From NCBI RefSeq assembly GCF_021353295.2, contig NZ_CP120635.1, positions 2,931,501-2,995,500 of the forward strand: a stretch of 64,000 nt of DNA. Direction: 5' to 3'. Within the stretch, counting starts at the first letter, position 1. Each line of letters begins with the position of its first letter. The DNA comes from Pseudodesulfovibrio thermohalotolerans. Lineage in GTDB: Bacteria; Desulfobacterota; Desulfovibrionia; Desulfovibrionales; Desulfovibrionaceae. The position numbers and the translations under genes are program-made. Shown in pieces: positions 53,537 to 62,398 of the stretch. Below the pieces are notes generated by a model. The model worked only from the letters and a program-made list of their open reading frames with translations, searched no databases and had not been told where the DNA came from.

Positions 53537-53586
53537 AGGTTTGAACAGATTTTGCGGAATAAACCGATCAACCCAACGGTGACATC

Positions 53587-54021
53587 ATGGAACAGATGAA
53601 AATCCTGCTCGTGGACGATGAAGAGCGACTCCTCAGCACCACAAAAAAACTCTTCGAGAAGCTCGGCATCGAGGCACGCACCGCCACCTCGGGCACCGAG
53701 GCTCTGGAGGTGCTGAAGTCCTACGAGGCCCATGTGATCTTTCTCGACATCAAGATGCCCGGAATGGACGGCATGGAGACGTTACAACACATCAAGAAGG
53801 ACTATCCCATCAGCGAGGTCATCATCCTCACCGGCCATGCCACCATGGAGACCGCTGTGGAGGGTCTCAAGCTCGGGGCTCTGGACTACCTTATCAAGCC
53901 CGTGAGCATGAAGGACTTCCTCAGCAAGGCCGAGGAAGCCTTCGAAAAGGTCACGCTCCAGAAACAGAAGATACGCTCCGCCCGGATGGCAGACGCCGCC
54001 GGTCAGGGTGAACTGCGCTAG
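53587..54021 (+). CDS. Single-domain response regulator heading locus B
   Basis: A 144-residue receiver: LLVDDEERL, phospho-acceptor Asp in VIFLDIKMPGMDG, Thr in ILTGHAT, Lys in YLIKPVS. The last 25 residues form a helical, basic tail without a DNA-binding fold. It follows a sigma-54 promoter and should be phosphorylated by one of the kinases at 48497, 60722 or 62790. The 40-base leader has only a weak binding site. Confidence 0.92.
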   Translation: MEQMKILLVDDEERLLSTTKKLFEKLGIEARTATSGTEALEVLKSYEAHVIFLDIKMPGMDGMETLQHIKKDYPISEVIILTGHATMETAVEGLKLGALDYLIKPVSMKDFLSKAEEAFEKVTLQKQKIRSARMADAAGQGELR

Positions 54022-54040
54022 CTAACTCAAGGAGGTTGTA

Positions 54041-54940
54041 ATGGTTAAAATCAAGGTCCTCATGGTCGATGATGAGGAACGCTTCCGGACCACCACCGCG
54101 AAAATATTGGCCCGCAAAGGATACGAGACCATTCTCGCGGGCAGCGGGGAAGAGGCGTTGGAGCAACTCGATGCGAAACCCGACGTCGTCATTCTCGACG
54201 TCAAGATGGGCGGCTTGGATGGTCACGAGACGCTCAAAATCATCAAGAAAAGAATGCCCGATCTGCCGGTAATCATGCTCACCGGACACGGCGACATGCC
54301 CGGAGCGAAGAAAGCCCTCGACACCGGGGCCTTCGACTATCTGGCCAAACCCTGCGACGTGGACCTCCTGAGCACCAAGATTCAGGACGCCTACGACTAC
54401 GTGACCAAAGCGCCTTATGTCGAGAAACTGGCCAAAGGCATCATGATTCCCTTGGATGAGTACACGCAGATTCCGTTGGACAGCACAGTCCGCGACGCCA
54501 TCAAGGCCCTGGAGAAATCCATGCGCCACCTCATGGCAACGGACCGGCTCATGGACACCGGCCACCGTTCGGTGGTGGTGACCAACCGGGACGGCAGCGT
54601 GGCCGGAATTCTCAGCCCCCTCGACCTCGTGGACGCCATCAGGCCGGGCTACCTGTCCGCGCCCAAACCGTCCATGGCCGACAGTCTCCAGTATTCGGCA
54701 ATGTTCTGGCAGGGGCTGTTCACCTCGCGCGTCAAGGAGATCATGGAAAATCCCGTTCGCGACATCATGTCCGAGACCATCCCGGTCATTGATGCCGACG
54801 CCAACCTCATGGAAGTGGCCGACACCATGATTACCCTCCCGGCCCGGCGTATGCTGGTCAGAGCGGGTAACGAGGATGTGGGGGTCGTCCGCGAGCAGGA
54901 AGTCTTCTACGAAATCGCAAAGATCATTTCGTCCAGCTAA
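54041..54940 (+). CDS. Response regulator fused to paired CBS domains
   Basis: A 299-residue protein with a receiver (1-120; MVDDEERF, VVILDVKMGGLDG, MLTGHGDM, YLAKPCD) and two CBS motifs (about 140-215 and 245-299; MIPLDEYTQIPLDSTVRDAIKAL, RDIMSETIPVIDADANLMEVADTM). CBS pairs bind adenine nucleotides, so the protein may join phosphorylation and energy status. AAGGAGG lies upstream. It stands directly before the anion permease gene and may control that carrier by contact, which is inference. Confidence 0.92.
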   Translation: MVKIKVLMVDDEERFRTTTAKILARKGYETILAGSGEEALEQLDAKPDVVILDVKMGGLDGHETLKIIKKRMPDLPVIMLTGHGDMPGAKKALDTGAFDYLAKPCDVDLLSTKIQDAYDYVTKAPYVEKLAKGIMIPLDEYTQIPLDSTVRDAIKALEKSMRHLMATDRLMDTGHRSVVVTNRDGSVAGILSPLDLVDAIRPGYLSAPKPSMADSLQYSAMFWQGLFTSRVKEIMENPVRDIMSETIPVIDADANLMEVADTMITLPARRMLVRAGNEDVGVVREQEVFYEIAKIISSS

Positions 54941-54967
54941 CCCGAAGCCAGATTGCGAGGTTACATC

Positions 54968-56818
54968 ATGGCTCAAGCAAAGAAGAAAGCAACCGGTTAC
55001 GACAAGTTCGTCAATTGGAAGCTATTCATAATTCCGGTGATACTTTTCACTGCGATCCTGATCCTTCCGACGCCCCAGGGCATGAAAGACGTGGGTATGC
55101 AGTATTCGGTCGGCCCCAAGGTCGTGACCAATTACCTGTGCGAACAACTTTTCCAGAAAAAAAGTTCCGATTGCGAGCAGTGGGAAGTCCTGACCGCCCG
55201 CATGATGGAACAGAATATGCGTATGGGCGCCCTGTCCAAGGAACGCCTGATGAAGCGCAACGAGAAGTGGGCGAAAAAGCATAAGATTCCCGTTGATGCC
55301 ACCAACTTCGACAGGGCGTACGAATACGTCAAGAACAACGTGTCTGCCGACGAGTACCTGACCATGATGAAGGGTGCTTTCGACAAGCGCATGAAAGGGC
55401 TCCATTTCGACGAACTGTCGAAGAGAGACCAGGCCAGCGCCGACCAGGGCGCCTGGAAGATCAAGGTCGCCATCGCCATGGTCGTATTCGTGGTCTTCTG
55501 CTTTATGACCGAGTGCATCCCGCTCCCCGGCGTGTCCTTCTCCATCGGCCTCATACTGGTCTTCACCGGAGTGGTCTCGCGAAGCGAGGTGGCTGGACTC
55601 TACTGGTCGGACGCCTGCTGGTTTATCATGGGTTCCCTCATGTTCGCAGCGGCCTTCGTCAAAACCGGCGTGGACAAGCGCATGTGCCTGCTCATGTTCA
55701 AGAAGCTGGCAGTGCCGAACGTGCGCTGGATCACGTTGATCTTCTTCATCGTCATCGCCCCGCTGGCGGCGTTCATCTCCGACCACGCGCTGGCGGCCAT
55801 GTTCCTGCCCATCGGCATGTTGCTCTACCAGAACAGCCTGACCGACGAGGTGCCCGAGGACAAGGAATTGGCCAAGATGCTGATGATTACCATCGCCATG
55901 GCCTGTAACATCGGCGGCCCCGGCGCCCCGTCCGGCGGCGCCCGAAACGTCATCATGATGACCTACCTGTCCGACATGTTCGGCATGGACATCGGCTACG
56001 CCCAGTGGATCATGTACTGCATGCCCTTCGTCATCGTCATGATCCCCCTCACCTGGGTTATCACCAACATGATCTTCAAGCCCCGCATTCGCTCCCTGGC
56101 TCCGGCCATGCGCCACCTGGAAAGCGAAATCGGCAAGATGGGCAAGTGGAACAAGAACCAGATCTGGGCAATGATCATCTTCGTGTTCATGGTCTTCGGG
56201 TGGTTCACCGAGAAGGCGTTCTACAACATGGGCATCTACCCCATCCGCCTCGGCATCGGCGTCATCGCGGTCGCGGGCGCTGTGGCCTACCTCCTGGCGG
56301 GTGTTGTCAACTGGCGCGACTACCAGGAAAAGGTCGACTGGGGTGTTGTCTGGCTGTACGCGGGCGCGATCATCTTCGGTCACACTCTTGACAAGACCGG
56401 CGCGGCATACTGGCTGGCCCAGTCCGTCATCGACCTGCTGGCACCGCTGGGCATGAGCCAAGGCATCCCGCTGATGCTCACCTCCAACGGCCTGACCGCC
56501 GTGCTGACCAACCTGATGGCCGACGGCCCGGCAGCCGCCGCGGTCGGTCCCATCACCCTGAACATGGCCAGCATCGTGCACCCCGGCACCACCTTCCTGC
56601 CGTTCATGGCCATGGCCACCGCAGTGGCGTCGTCCTTCGCCTACTGCCTGATTATCGGCACCCCGCCCAACGCCATCGTCTACGCCTCCGGATACCTGGA
56701 GCCCAAGGACTACCTGCGTGTGGGCGTGCCCATGTGGTTTGTCGCCAACATCATCATCGTCATCCTCACGGCAGTGTACTGGAGCGGTATCGGCTTCGGC
56801 AGTCTGCCATCGTTCTGA
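54968..56818 (+). CDS. DASS/SLC13 family anion symporter with an extra hydrophilic N-terminal domain
   Basis: A 616-residue carrier. After a first helix (about 20-36) a charged, Lys/Met-rich region of about 120 residues precedes the standard helices. DASS features are ECIPLPGVSFSIGLILVFTGVVS, WFIMGSLMFAAAFVKTGVDKR, the sodium/anion site IAMACNIGGPGAPSGGARN and the second repeat LTSNGLTAVLTNLMADGPAAAAVGP. Substrates of the family are sulfate and dicarboxylates; in a sulfate reducer sulfate is plausible. The start at 54968 follows GAGG by 7 bases. The N-terminal insertion is unusual for the family. Confidence 0.9.
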   Translation: MAQAKKKATGYDKFVNWKLFIIPVILFTAILILPTPQGMKDVGMQYSVGPKVVTNYLCEQLFQKKSSDCEQWEVLTARMMEQNMRMGALSKERLMKRNEKWAKKHKIPVDATNFDRAYEYVKNNVSADEYLTMMKGAFDKRMKGLHFDELSKRDQASADQGAWKIKVAIAMVVFVVFCFMTECIPLPGVSFSIGLILVFTGVVSRSEVAGLYWSDACWFIMGSLMFAAAFVKTGVDKRMCLLMFKKLAVPNVRWITLIFFIVIAPLAAFISDHALAAMFLPIGMLLYQNSLTDEVPEDKELAKMLMITIAMACNIGGPGAPSGGARNVIMMTYLSDMFGMDIGYAQWIMYCMPFVIVMIPLTWVITNMIFKPRIRSLAPAMRHLESEIGKMGKWNKNQIWAMIIFVFMVFGWFTEKAFYNMGIYPIRLGIGVIAVAGAVAYLLAGVVNWRDYQEKVDWGVVWLYAGAIIFGHTLDKTGAAYWLAQSVIDLLAPLGMSQGIPLMLTSNGLTAVLTNLMADGPAAAAVGPITLNMASIVHPGTTFLPFMAMATAVASSFAYCLIIGTPPNAIVYASGYLEPKDYLRVGVPMWFVANIIIVILTAVYWSGIGFGSLPSF

Positions 56819-56841
56819 CGACCCTGACCTGAAATACATAC

Positions 56842-56871
56842 CCGGCGGCCCGCTCTCGAGCGGGTCGCCGG
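56842..56871 (+). other. Intercistronic hairpin after the anion symporter gene
   Basis: CCGGCGGCCCGCTC and GAGCGGGTCGCCGG form a 14-bp stem with one G-U pair and a two-base TC loop. No U-tract follows, and the next gene begins 19 bases later. Probably an mRNA-stabilising or attenuating element. Confidence 0.7.
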
Positions 56872-56890
56872 CCAACCAAGGAGATCGAAC

Positions 56891-57040
56891 ATGAAAAATC
56901 AAAACAACGAGGAACGCAAATTCGTCCACGAGAGCGGCGTGACCTACTTCAGCAAGCAAACCGAACGCCGCATTCTTTTCTTACTGACCCTGGCGATGCT
57001 CGCGTGGGGCGTCGTCGATTACGCAACGACCATCTTTTAG
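56891..57040 (+). CDS. 49-residue single-helix membrane peptide
   Basis: ATG at 56891 with AAGGAG 7 bases upstream, stop at 57038. The peptide has a charged N-terminal half (KNQNNEERKFVHESG) and one transmembrane helix (RILFLLTLAMLAWGVVDYATTIF). The strong binding site and tight placement between the symporter and Yip1-like genes support a real gene. It could be a small subunit or regulator of the symporter. Confidence 0.75.
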   Translation: MKNQNNEERKFVHESGVTYFSKQTERRILFLLTLAMLAWGVVDYATTIF

Positions 57041-57057
57041 GCAAAGAGGGGGCAAAC

Positions 57058-57606
57058 ATGGAAGCTACTCGCGAAATAAGCACCAGGATGGGGATCCGGG
57101 AATATTTCGAGACTCTGATGAACGTCATGCGGTCGCCCGCACGCCATTTCGAGGGGACCGCAAATGAAACGGGCTCACGCAGAGCGCTCACTTTCCTGAT
57201 GATATCAGCCTTGTTCTACTGCACGGTGAGCATGGCCTACTTCTTCGAAAACTCCCTGGCCATGGGAGCGATAATATTGGCCAACGCCATTCTCATGCCC
57301 GCCTTCGGCGCGGTCATCACCTTCATTCTGACGAGCATGACAGGTCAGGAAAAAGTGCCCTTCGGCCGTGTCTTCAACATCTACGCGTACGCCAGCGGAG
57401 CGGTCATGATTATCTCATGGATTCCCGGGCTGGCCCTCGTCATGGAGCCGGTGCGCGCCTTGCTCCTGGGCATCGGGCTGCACAAGGGAGCCGGGGTGGG
57501 CAAACTTCGGGCCGCCATGCTCATCATACTGACCGCTGCGGTCATGCTCCTCTTCTTCTGGACCGCCGCGCCCATGGTCGTCGAATTGAAGCAATTGTTC
57601 CAATAG
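57058..57606 (+). CDS. Yip1-domain-like membrane protein
   Basis: A 182-residue protein. YFETLMNVMRSPARHFEG is the typical opening of bacterial Yip1-domain proteins, followed by four or five helices (LTFLMISALFYCTVSMAYFF, AIILANAILMPAFGAVITFI, VFNIYAYASGAVMIISWIPG, AAMLIILTAAVMLLFFW). The start at 57058 follows AGAGGGGG. Function of the bacterial family is not known. It is 17 bases after the 49-residue peptide gene, so it belongs to the same transcript. Confidence 0.85.
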   Translation: MEATREISTRMGIREYFETLMNVMRSPARHFEGTANETGSRRALTFLMISALFYCTVSMAYFFENSLAMGAIILANAILMPAFGAVITFILTSMTGQEKVPFGRVFNIYAYASGAVMIISWIPGLALVMEPVRALLLGIGLHKGAGVGKLRAAMLIILTAAVMLLFFWTAAPMVVELKQLFQ

Positions 57607-57665
57607 GAATGCCCCACACGTGACGGAAACGCACGTGAACACATTCCTTACCCTCCCCATCCGGC

Positions 57666-57681
57666 CGGGGGCATGCCCCCG
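57666..57681 (+). repeat. Perfect palindrome in the gap before the receiver at 57723
   Basis: CGGGGGCATGCCCCCG is a perfect 16-base palindrome. About 30 bases before it CACGTG occurs twice (57617-57622 and 57632-57637). Possible regulatory or attenuating elements in an otherwise coding-dense locus. Confidence 0.45.
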
Positions 57682-57722
57682 CCCCCGGCTCCGGAAGGGA
57701 GACTTCACACCGGAGGATCGTC

Positions 57723-58106
57723 ATGAAAAAAATACGCCTGCTTCTGGTCGACGACGAAACGGACTTCCTGAACGCCTACGCGCGCCGCTTCGTGCGTCGA
57801 AACGTCGAGATAACCCCGGCCACCAGCGGCCAGGAGGCCATCGACAAGATCCGTGAGAACGAATTCGACGTGGTCATCCTCGACGTCATGATGCCCGGAA
57901 TGAACGGGCTTGAGACCTTGCGGCGAATCAAGGCCATCGAACCGGATTTGCCGGTAATCATCCTGACCGGACACGCCGATTCCCGCGCGCTCATCGAGGG
58001 CATGGACATGGGCGCATTCGACTTCCTGCTCAAGCCGGTAGGGACCGACGAGCTCTATTTCAAGGTGCTGGACGCCGTTCGCGCCCGCCATCGCGGCCAA
58101 CCGTAG
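57723..58106 (+). CDS. Single-domain response regulator before the second PEP-synthase-like gene
   Basis: A 127-residue receiver: LLVDDETDF, Asp in VVILDVMMPGMNG, Thr in ILTGHAD, Lys in FLLKPVG. No output domain. GGAGG lies upstream of the ATG. The next gene, 15 bases on, encodes the PEP-synthase-like protein, as in locus A where a receiver gene also stands directly before its paralogue. Confidence 0.93.
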   Translation: MKKIRLLLVDDETDFLNAYARRFVRRNVEITPATSGQEAIDKIRENEFDVVILDVMMPGMNGLETLRRIKAIEPDLPVIILTGHADSRALIEGMDMGAFDFLLKPVGTDELYFKVLDAVRARHRGQP

Positions 58107-58121
58107 CCCCGGAGGTTCGCC

Positions 58122-60725
58122 ATGAAGACCGCGCTCAAGACCCTGTTCAACTTCATCCACGGCAATCCCAAGGGAGAACGGGAATCTGTTGAGAAATTCC
58201 TCAACAAGTCAGAGGATTTCCGACTCCTGCTCTCGGCCAACGGCAAAGCTCTGGAGCTCATGTCCGAAATGACCGACGCCGCGCAGTCCGGCCACCCCTC
58301 CGGCATCACCCGGGTGCGGGCGTACAGCGTCATGGTCGCATCGAGCGTCCGCCAGATGATCGAGCGCCTGTGCCGCATGGCTCCAGGCAAATACGACGGA
58401 CTGCGGGACGTCTTCAACGAAATCGTGCAGAACATGGACAGGGCGTTCGCCGGTCCGGACAGAGGCCCCCTCGGCCCGCCGGTGCTGCGTCTGCGCGACG
58501 TGCGCGCCTCGGACCTGCCCGAAACCGGCTCAAAGGTGGCCATGCTCGGCGAAATACGGGCCGAACTGGGCGCGGTGGTCCCGCGCGGTTTCGCCATCAC
58601 GGCCTCGGCCTTCCACCTGTTCATGGAATCCACCGGCCTGGACGACGAGATCAACCGGCTCATCCAGATTCACGACAGTTCCTCACTGGAGGAGCTCAAC
58701 GACCTGGCGCGAAGCATCCGCAACGCCATTGACCTGGCCCCCATGCCGTCCGAGCTGGAAGAGGCCATGAGCGAGCAATGCGCCAGACTCGGCGACATCC
58801 GCTTCGCCGTGCGCTCAAGCGCACTGGGCGAGGACTCGGAGCAGACCGGTTTCGCCGGACAATTCATTTCCAAGCTCGGGGTCAAGCCCGCGCAGGTGAG
58901 CGACGCCTACCGCGCGGTCGTCTCCAGCATGTACTCGGCAACGGCCATCACCTATGTCCGCAACCGAGGGTTGCGCGAAGACGAAATGGTCATGGCCGTC
59001 GGCTGCATGGAGATGGTCGACGCCGTTGCCGGCGGAGTGATCTACACCCGTCCCCCGGTGGGCGGCGATGAGAACACGCTGATCGTGAACGCGGTGCCCG
59101 GCCTGCCCTGCGCCGTGGTGGACGGCAGCTCCCTGGCCGACTCCTGGACCGTGGACCGCGAAACCCGCAAGATCACGGGCCGCGACATAGCCGAAAAGGA
59201 GGTCCGTTTCGTCATGACCTCCGGCGGCCAGGTCCGCAAGGAAAAGCTCTACGGCGGCAAGCAACTGGAACCGGCCGTCCCGGATCACGACATCGAACGG
59301 CTCGCCGACCTGGCCATGCGCATCGAGAACCACTTCGGCCGTCCGCAGGACATCGAGTGGGCCCGTGACCGCGAGGGACTGCTCATCATCCTGCAATGCC
59401 GTCCCCTGACCATGTGCGACGACGCGCCCCAGCCGCCGGTGGAGGACGAGGAAAGCCGCGGCCTGGCCATCCTGACCGGGTGCATCCCGGCCAGCCCCGG
59501 CGCGGCTTCGGGCTGCGTGGTCAAGGTGGAGTCCGACGAGGACATGTTCCGCTTCCCGGACGGCGCGGTCCTGTTGGCCCGCAACGCCCGCCCGCAACTG
59601 TCCGCCCTGCTGCCCCGCGCCTCCGCCCTGGTGGCCGAATTCGGCAGCTCCGTCGGACACCTGGCCAATGTGGCCAGGGAATACGGCATCCCCGCCCTCA
59701 TCGGCGCGCCCGGAGCCGTCGAACGTCTTTCCGGCGTGGGCGTGATAACGGTCAACGGCACCAACGGGACCATCTACCTGGGGCGGCGCAAGCGAATGAT
59801 CGAGCTGGAAGCCCGCCCGGCGGCCGCCGCGCGGACCTCGGATGTGAGCCTGGCACTGCGCCGGGTGCTCAAGTTCATCACCCCGCTCAGCCTGACCGAC
59901 CCGGAATCCCCGGACTTCCGGCCCGAAGGGTGCCGTTCCATGCACGACATCACCCGATTCTGCCACGAAAAGGCCGTCAGCGAGATGTTCACTCAGGGTA
60001 ACAGGCCCGTTTCCGGCGCGCGCAGGCTGACCGGCCAGCAGAATATGCAGTACTGGCTGGTGGACATCGGCGGCGGCACGGCGGGCAGCGAGACCGAAGC
60101 CTCGGACTCCCGCCAAAGCATCACTGTTGACGCCGTTCGGTCGCGCCCCATGCGCGCCCTGTGGTACGGCATGATGACCGTGCCCTGGGAAGGCCCGCCG
60201 CCCGCGCGCATGGACGGATTCATGTCCGTGCTGACCAGCTCGGCCCAAAACCCGGCACTGGCCCCCGGCGCGCGAAACGACATGGGCGAACGCAACTACT
60301 TCATCGTGGGCAGCCGCTACTGCAACCTGCAATCGCGGTTCGGCTTCCATTTCTGCACCATCGAGGGATTCGCGGGCGACGATCCCAACTCCAACTACGC
60401 CCTGTTCCAGTTCAAGGGAGGCGGGGCGAGCCTGGACCGCCGCAACCTGCGCGCGCGCCTGGTGGCCGAAGTGCTGGAAAAACGCGGCTTCATCGCCGAA
60501 ATCCGTGACGACGCCCTGTTCGCGCGGCTCGAAGGCGTCAGCCGGCAGGCCGTGGAGCAGGCAATGGCCGTGCTCGGCTATCTGCTCATGCACACCCGGC
60601 AGATCGACATGTCCATGGCCGACCCGGCCATGGTCATCCGCTACCGCGACAAGTTCGAGGCGGAAATCGAGGAACTGCTGGAAGGACTGTCCGAGGAACT
60701 CAAGGAAGCGGGGTGCGCGGCATGA
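58122..60725 (+). CDS. PEP-synthase-like phosphotransfer protein without the PEP-binding barrel (locus B)
   Basis: 867 residues with the same layout as the locus A protein. A helical N-terminus (1-120) is followed by an ATP-grasp domain (about 125-430; GSKVAMLGEIRAELGAVVPRGF, IRFAVRSSALGEDSEQTGFAGQ, PQDIEWARDREGLLIILQCRP). The phosphohistidine domain (about 455-560) has His513 in FGSSVGHLANVAREYGIPALIG. The C-terminal domain shares GCRSMHDITRFCHEKAVSEMF and NYALFQFKGGGASLDRR with the paralogue; no PEP/pyruvate barrel is present. GGAGG stands before the start, and the stop overlaps the next kinase start (ATGA). The order receiver, PEP-synthase-like, kinase suggests signalling. Confidence 0.9.
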   Translation: MKTALKTLFNFIHGNPKGERESVEKFLNKSEDFRLLLSANGKALELMSEMTDAAQSGHPSGITRVRAYSVMVASSVRQMIERLCRMAPGKYDGLRDVFNEIVQNMDRAFAGPDRGPLGPPVLRLRDVRASDLPETGSKVAMLGEIRAELGAVVPRGFAITASAFHLFMESTGLDDEINRLIQIHDSSSLEELNDLARSIRNAIDLAPMPSELEEAMSEQCARLGDIRFAVRSSALGEDSEQTGFAGQFISKLGVKPAQVSDAYRAVVSSMYSATAITYVRNRGLREDEMVMAVGCMEMVDAVAGGVIYTRPPVGGDENTLIVNAVPGLPCAVVDGSSLADSWTVDRETRKITGRDIAEKEVRFVMTSGGQVRKEKLYGGKQLEPAVPDHDIERLADLAMRIENHFGRPQDIEWARDREGLLIILQCRPLTMCDDAPQPPVEDEESRGLAILTGCIPASPGAASGCVVKVESDEDMFRFPDGAVLLARNARPQLSALLPRASALVAEFGSSVGHLANVAREYGIPALIGAPGAVERLSGVGVITVNGTNGTIYLGRRKRMIELEARPAAAARTSDVSLALRRVLKFITPLSLTDPESPDFRPEGCRSMHDITRFCHEKAVSEMFTQGNRPVSGARRLTGQQNMQYWLVDIGGGTAGSETEASDSRQSITVDAVRSRPMRALWYGMMTVPWEGPPPARMDGFMSVLTSSAQNPALAPGARNDMGERNYFIVGSRYCNLQSRFGFHFCTIEGFAGDDPNSNYALFQFKGGGASLDRRNLRARLVAEVLEKRGFIAEIRDDALFARLEGVSRQAVEQAMAVLGYLLMHTRQIDMSMADPAMVIRYRDKFEAEIEELLEGLSEELKEAGCAA

Positions 60726-62398
60726 TCTCCACCTCCTACTCCCGTCTCAAGTGGTATCTGGTGCTCATCACCCTGGGCCTCTCCGTGGTGCCGCTTTTCG
60801 CGCTGGGCTATGTCATCCACAACGAATTCCGGAAGACCTACGAGGAAAAGCTCACGGACAACCTGCGGCTCATGGTCTCCAACCGGCGAAACGCCATCTC
60901 CATGTTCCTCAACGAAAGGGTGGTCCAACTGCAAATGCTGGCGGACATCCACTCCTTTGCCGAGATGTCCAACCAGGCGTATCTGAACAAGGTTTTCGAC
61001 GCCATCCACGATACGTCCAGCTCCTTTTTCGACATCGGAGTCATCGGCCAGAACGGCAGCCATGAGGCGTACTGCGGCCCGTTCGACCTCATGGAGGTCA
61101 ACTACCGCGACGAGCCGTGGTTCCATCAGGTCATGCTCAAGGGGCTGTATATCAGCGACGTGTTCATGGGATTCCGCAACTTCCCGCACTTCATCATCGC
61201 GGTGAAACGCCAGGAAGGAGGCAGGACCTGGATACTCCGCGCGACCATCGACTCCGAGGTGTTCACCTCGCTGGTGCGCAACGTTCGCACCGGCCAGATG
61301 GGCGACGCATACATCATCAACAACAAAAACGTGCTCCAAACGCCGTCACGATTCGGCGGCAGGGCCCTGACCAAGGTCGACCTGCCCATCGGCGATCCCG
61401 GCGAAAACGTGGAGATCCAATCCTGGCGCAGGGACGGCGTCCCGGTCATCGCCGGATTCACGCGCCTGCCCAACACCAGTTGGCGGCTGGTCATCATGGA
61501 AAATCCCGAAGAGGAACTCTCCCCCCTGCTGCGCACCCGTTCGCTCATCTACGCCCTGTTCGGAAGCTGCGCCCTGATGATCTTCGTCGGAGCCTACCTG
61601 ACCGTTTCCTCGGTCGTTTCCCGGCTCAAGGCGTCGGACCGCGAACGCGCGGCCATGGACGCGGCGGTCATGCAGTCGAGCAAGATGGCCTCTCTGGGCA
61701 AGCTGGCCGCCGGAGTGGCCCACGAAGTCAACAACCCCCTGTCCATCATCCGCGAAAGCGCGGGCTGGATACGGGATATCATAAATGACGGAGAGTTGGG
61801 CGACGGCCCGGCCGTGGACGAGCTACAGGAGGCGATCTCGGATATCGACCGCCACGTGGAACGGGCGCGCACCGTGACCCACCGTATGCTCGGCTTCGCC
61901 CGGCGCATGGAGCCTCTCCAAGAGGATGTGGACCTGAACATGCTGGCCAACCAGACAGCCTCGTTCCTGGAAAACGAGACGCGGCACCGCAATATCCTGG
62001 TGGAGACCGACCTCGACCCGGAACTGCCGCTCATCACCACCGACGCCAACCAGTTGCAACAGGTTATCCTGAACCTGCTCGAAAATGCCATCGACGCCAT
62101 CGACCAGGACGGCCAGATCACCGTTGTCACCCGGGTGGACGGGGACACCGTCGCCCTCGACATCGCCGACAGCGGGGCCGGAATCTCCAGGGAAAACATG
62201 AACAAGGTCTTCGATCCCTTCTTCACCACCAAGCCCACCGGCGAGGGTACCGGATTGGGGCTTTCCATCGTATACAGCACTCTGAGCAAGCTGGGCGGGA
62301 CCATCAGGGTCAACAGCGACCCCGGACAGGGAACCACGTTCACCATCCGCCTGCCCTTCACCGGACCGCAATTCCCCGGCGGCAAGGAGGAACAATGA
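60722..62398 (+). CDS. Histidine kinase with double-Cache sensor (locus B)
   Basis: 558 residues. Two helices (about 10-32 and 275-297) flank a double-Cache sensor similar to that of the kinase at 48497 (GLYISDVFMGFRNFPHFIIAVKR, GDAYIINNKNVLQTPSR). A HisKA domain with GVAHEVNNPLSII and an ATPase with NAIDAI, DSGAGI and GTGLGLSI follow. The ATG overlaps the PEP-synthase-like stop, and the stop overlaps the next receiver start, so three proteins are translationally coupled. Confidence 0.93.
   Translation: MISTSYSRLKWYLVLITLGLSVVPLFALGYVIHNEFRKTYEEKLTDNLRLMVSNRRNAISMFLNERVVQLQMLADIHSFAEMSNQAYLNKVFDAIHDTSSSFFDIGVIGQNGSHEAYCGPFDLMEVNYRDEPWFHQVMLKGLYISDVFMGFRNFPHFIIAVKRQEGGRTWILRATIDSEVFTSLVRNVRTGQMGDAYIINNKNVLQTPSRFGGRALTKVDLPIGDPGENVEIQSWRRDGVPVIAGFTRLPNTSWRLVIMENPEEELSPLLRTRSLIYALFGSCALMIFVGAYLTVSSVVSRLKASDRERAAMDAAVMQSSKMASLGKLAAGVAHEVNNPLSIIRESAGWIRDIINDGELGDGPAVDELQEAISDIDRHVERARTVTHRMLGFARRMEPLQEDVDLNMLANQTASFLENETRHRNILVETDLDPELPLITTDANQLQQVILNLLENAIDAIDQDGQITVVTRVDGDTVALDIADSGAGISRENMNKVFDPFFTTKPTGEGTGLGLSIVYSTLSKLGGTIRVNSDPGQGTTFTIRLPFTGPQFPGGKEEQ

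Noticed and set aside
55022-56959. Minus-strand frame of 645 residues opposite the anion symporter
   Set aside because: His/Asp/Gly-rich shadow of a membrane protein gene.
58122-60725. Annotation as a normal phosphoenolpyruvate synthase
   Set aside because: The C-terminal PEP/pyruvate-binding barrel is absent, and the neighbours are signalling genes.
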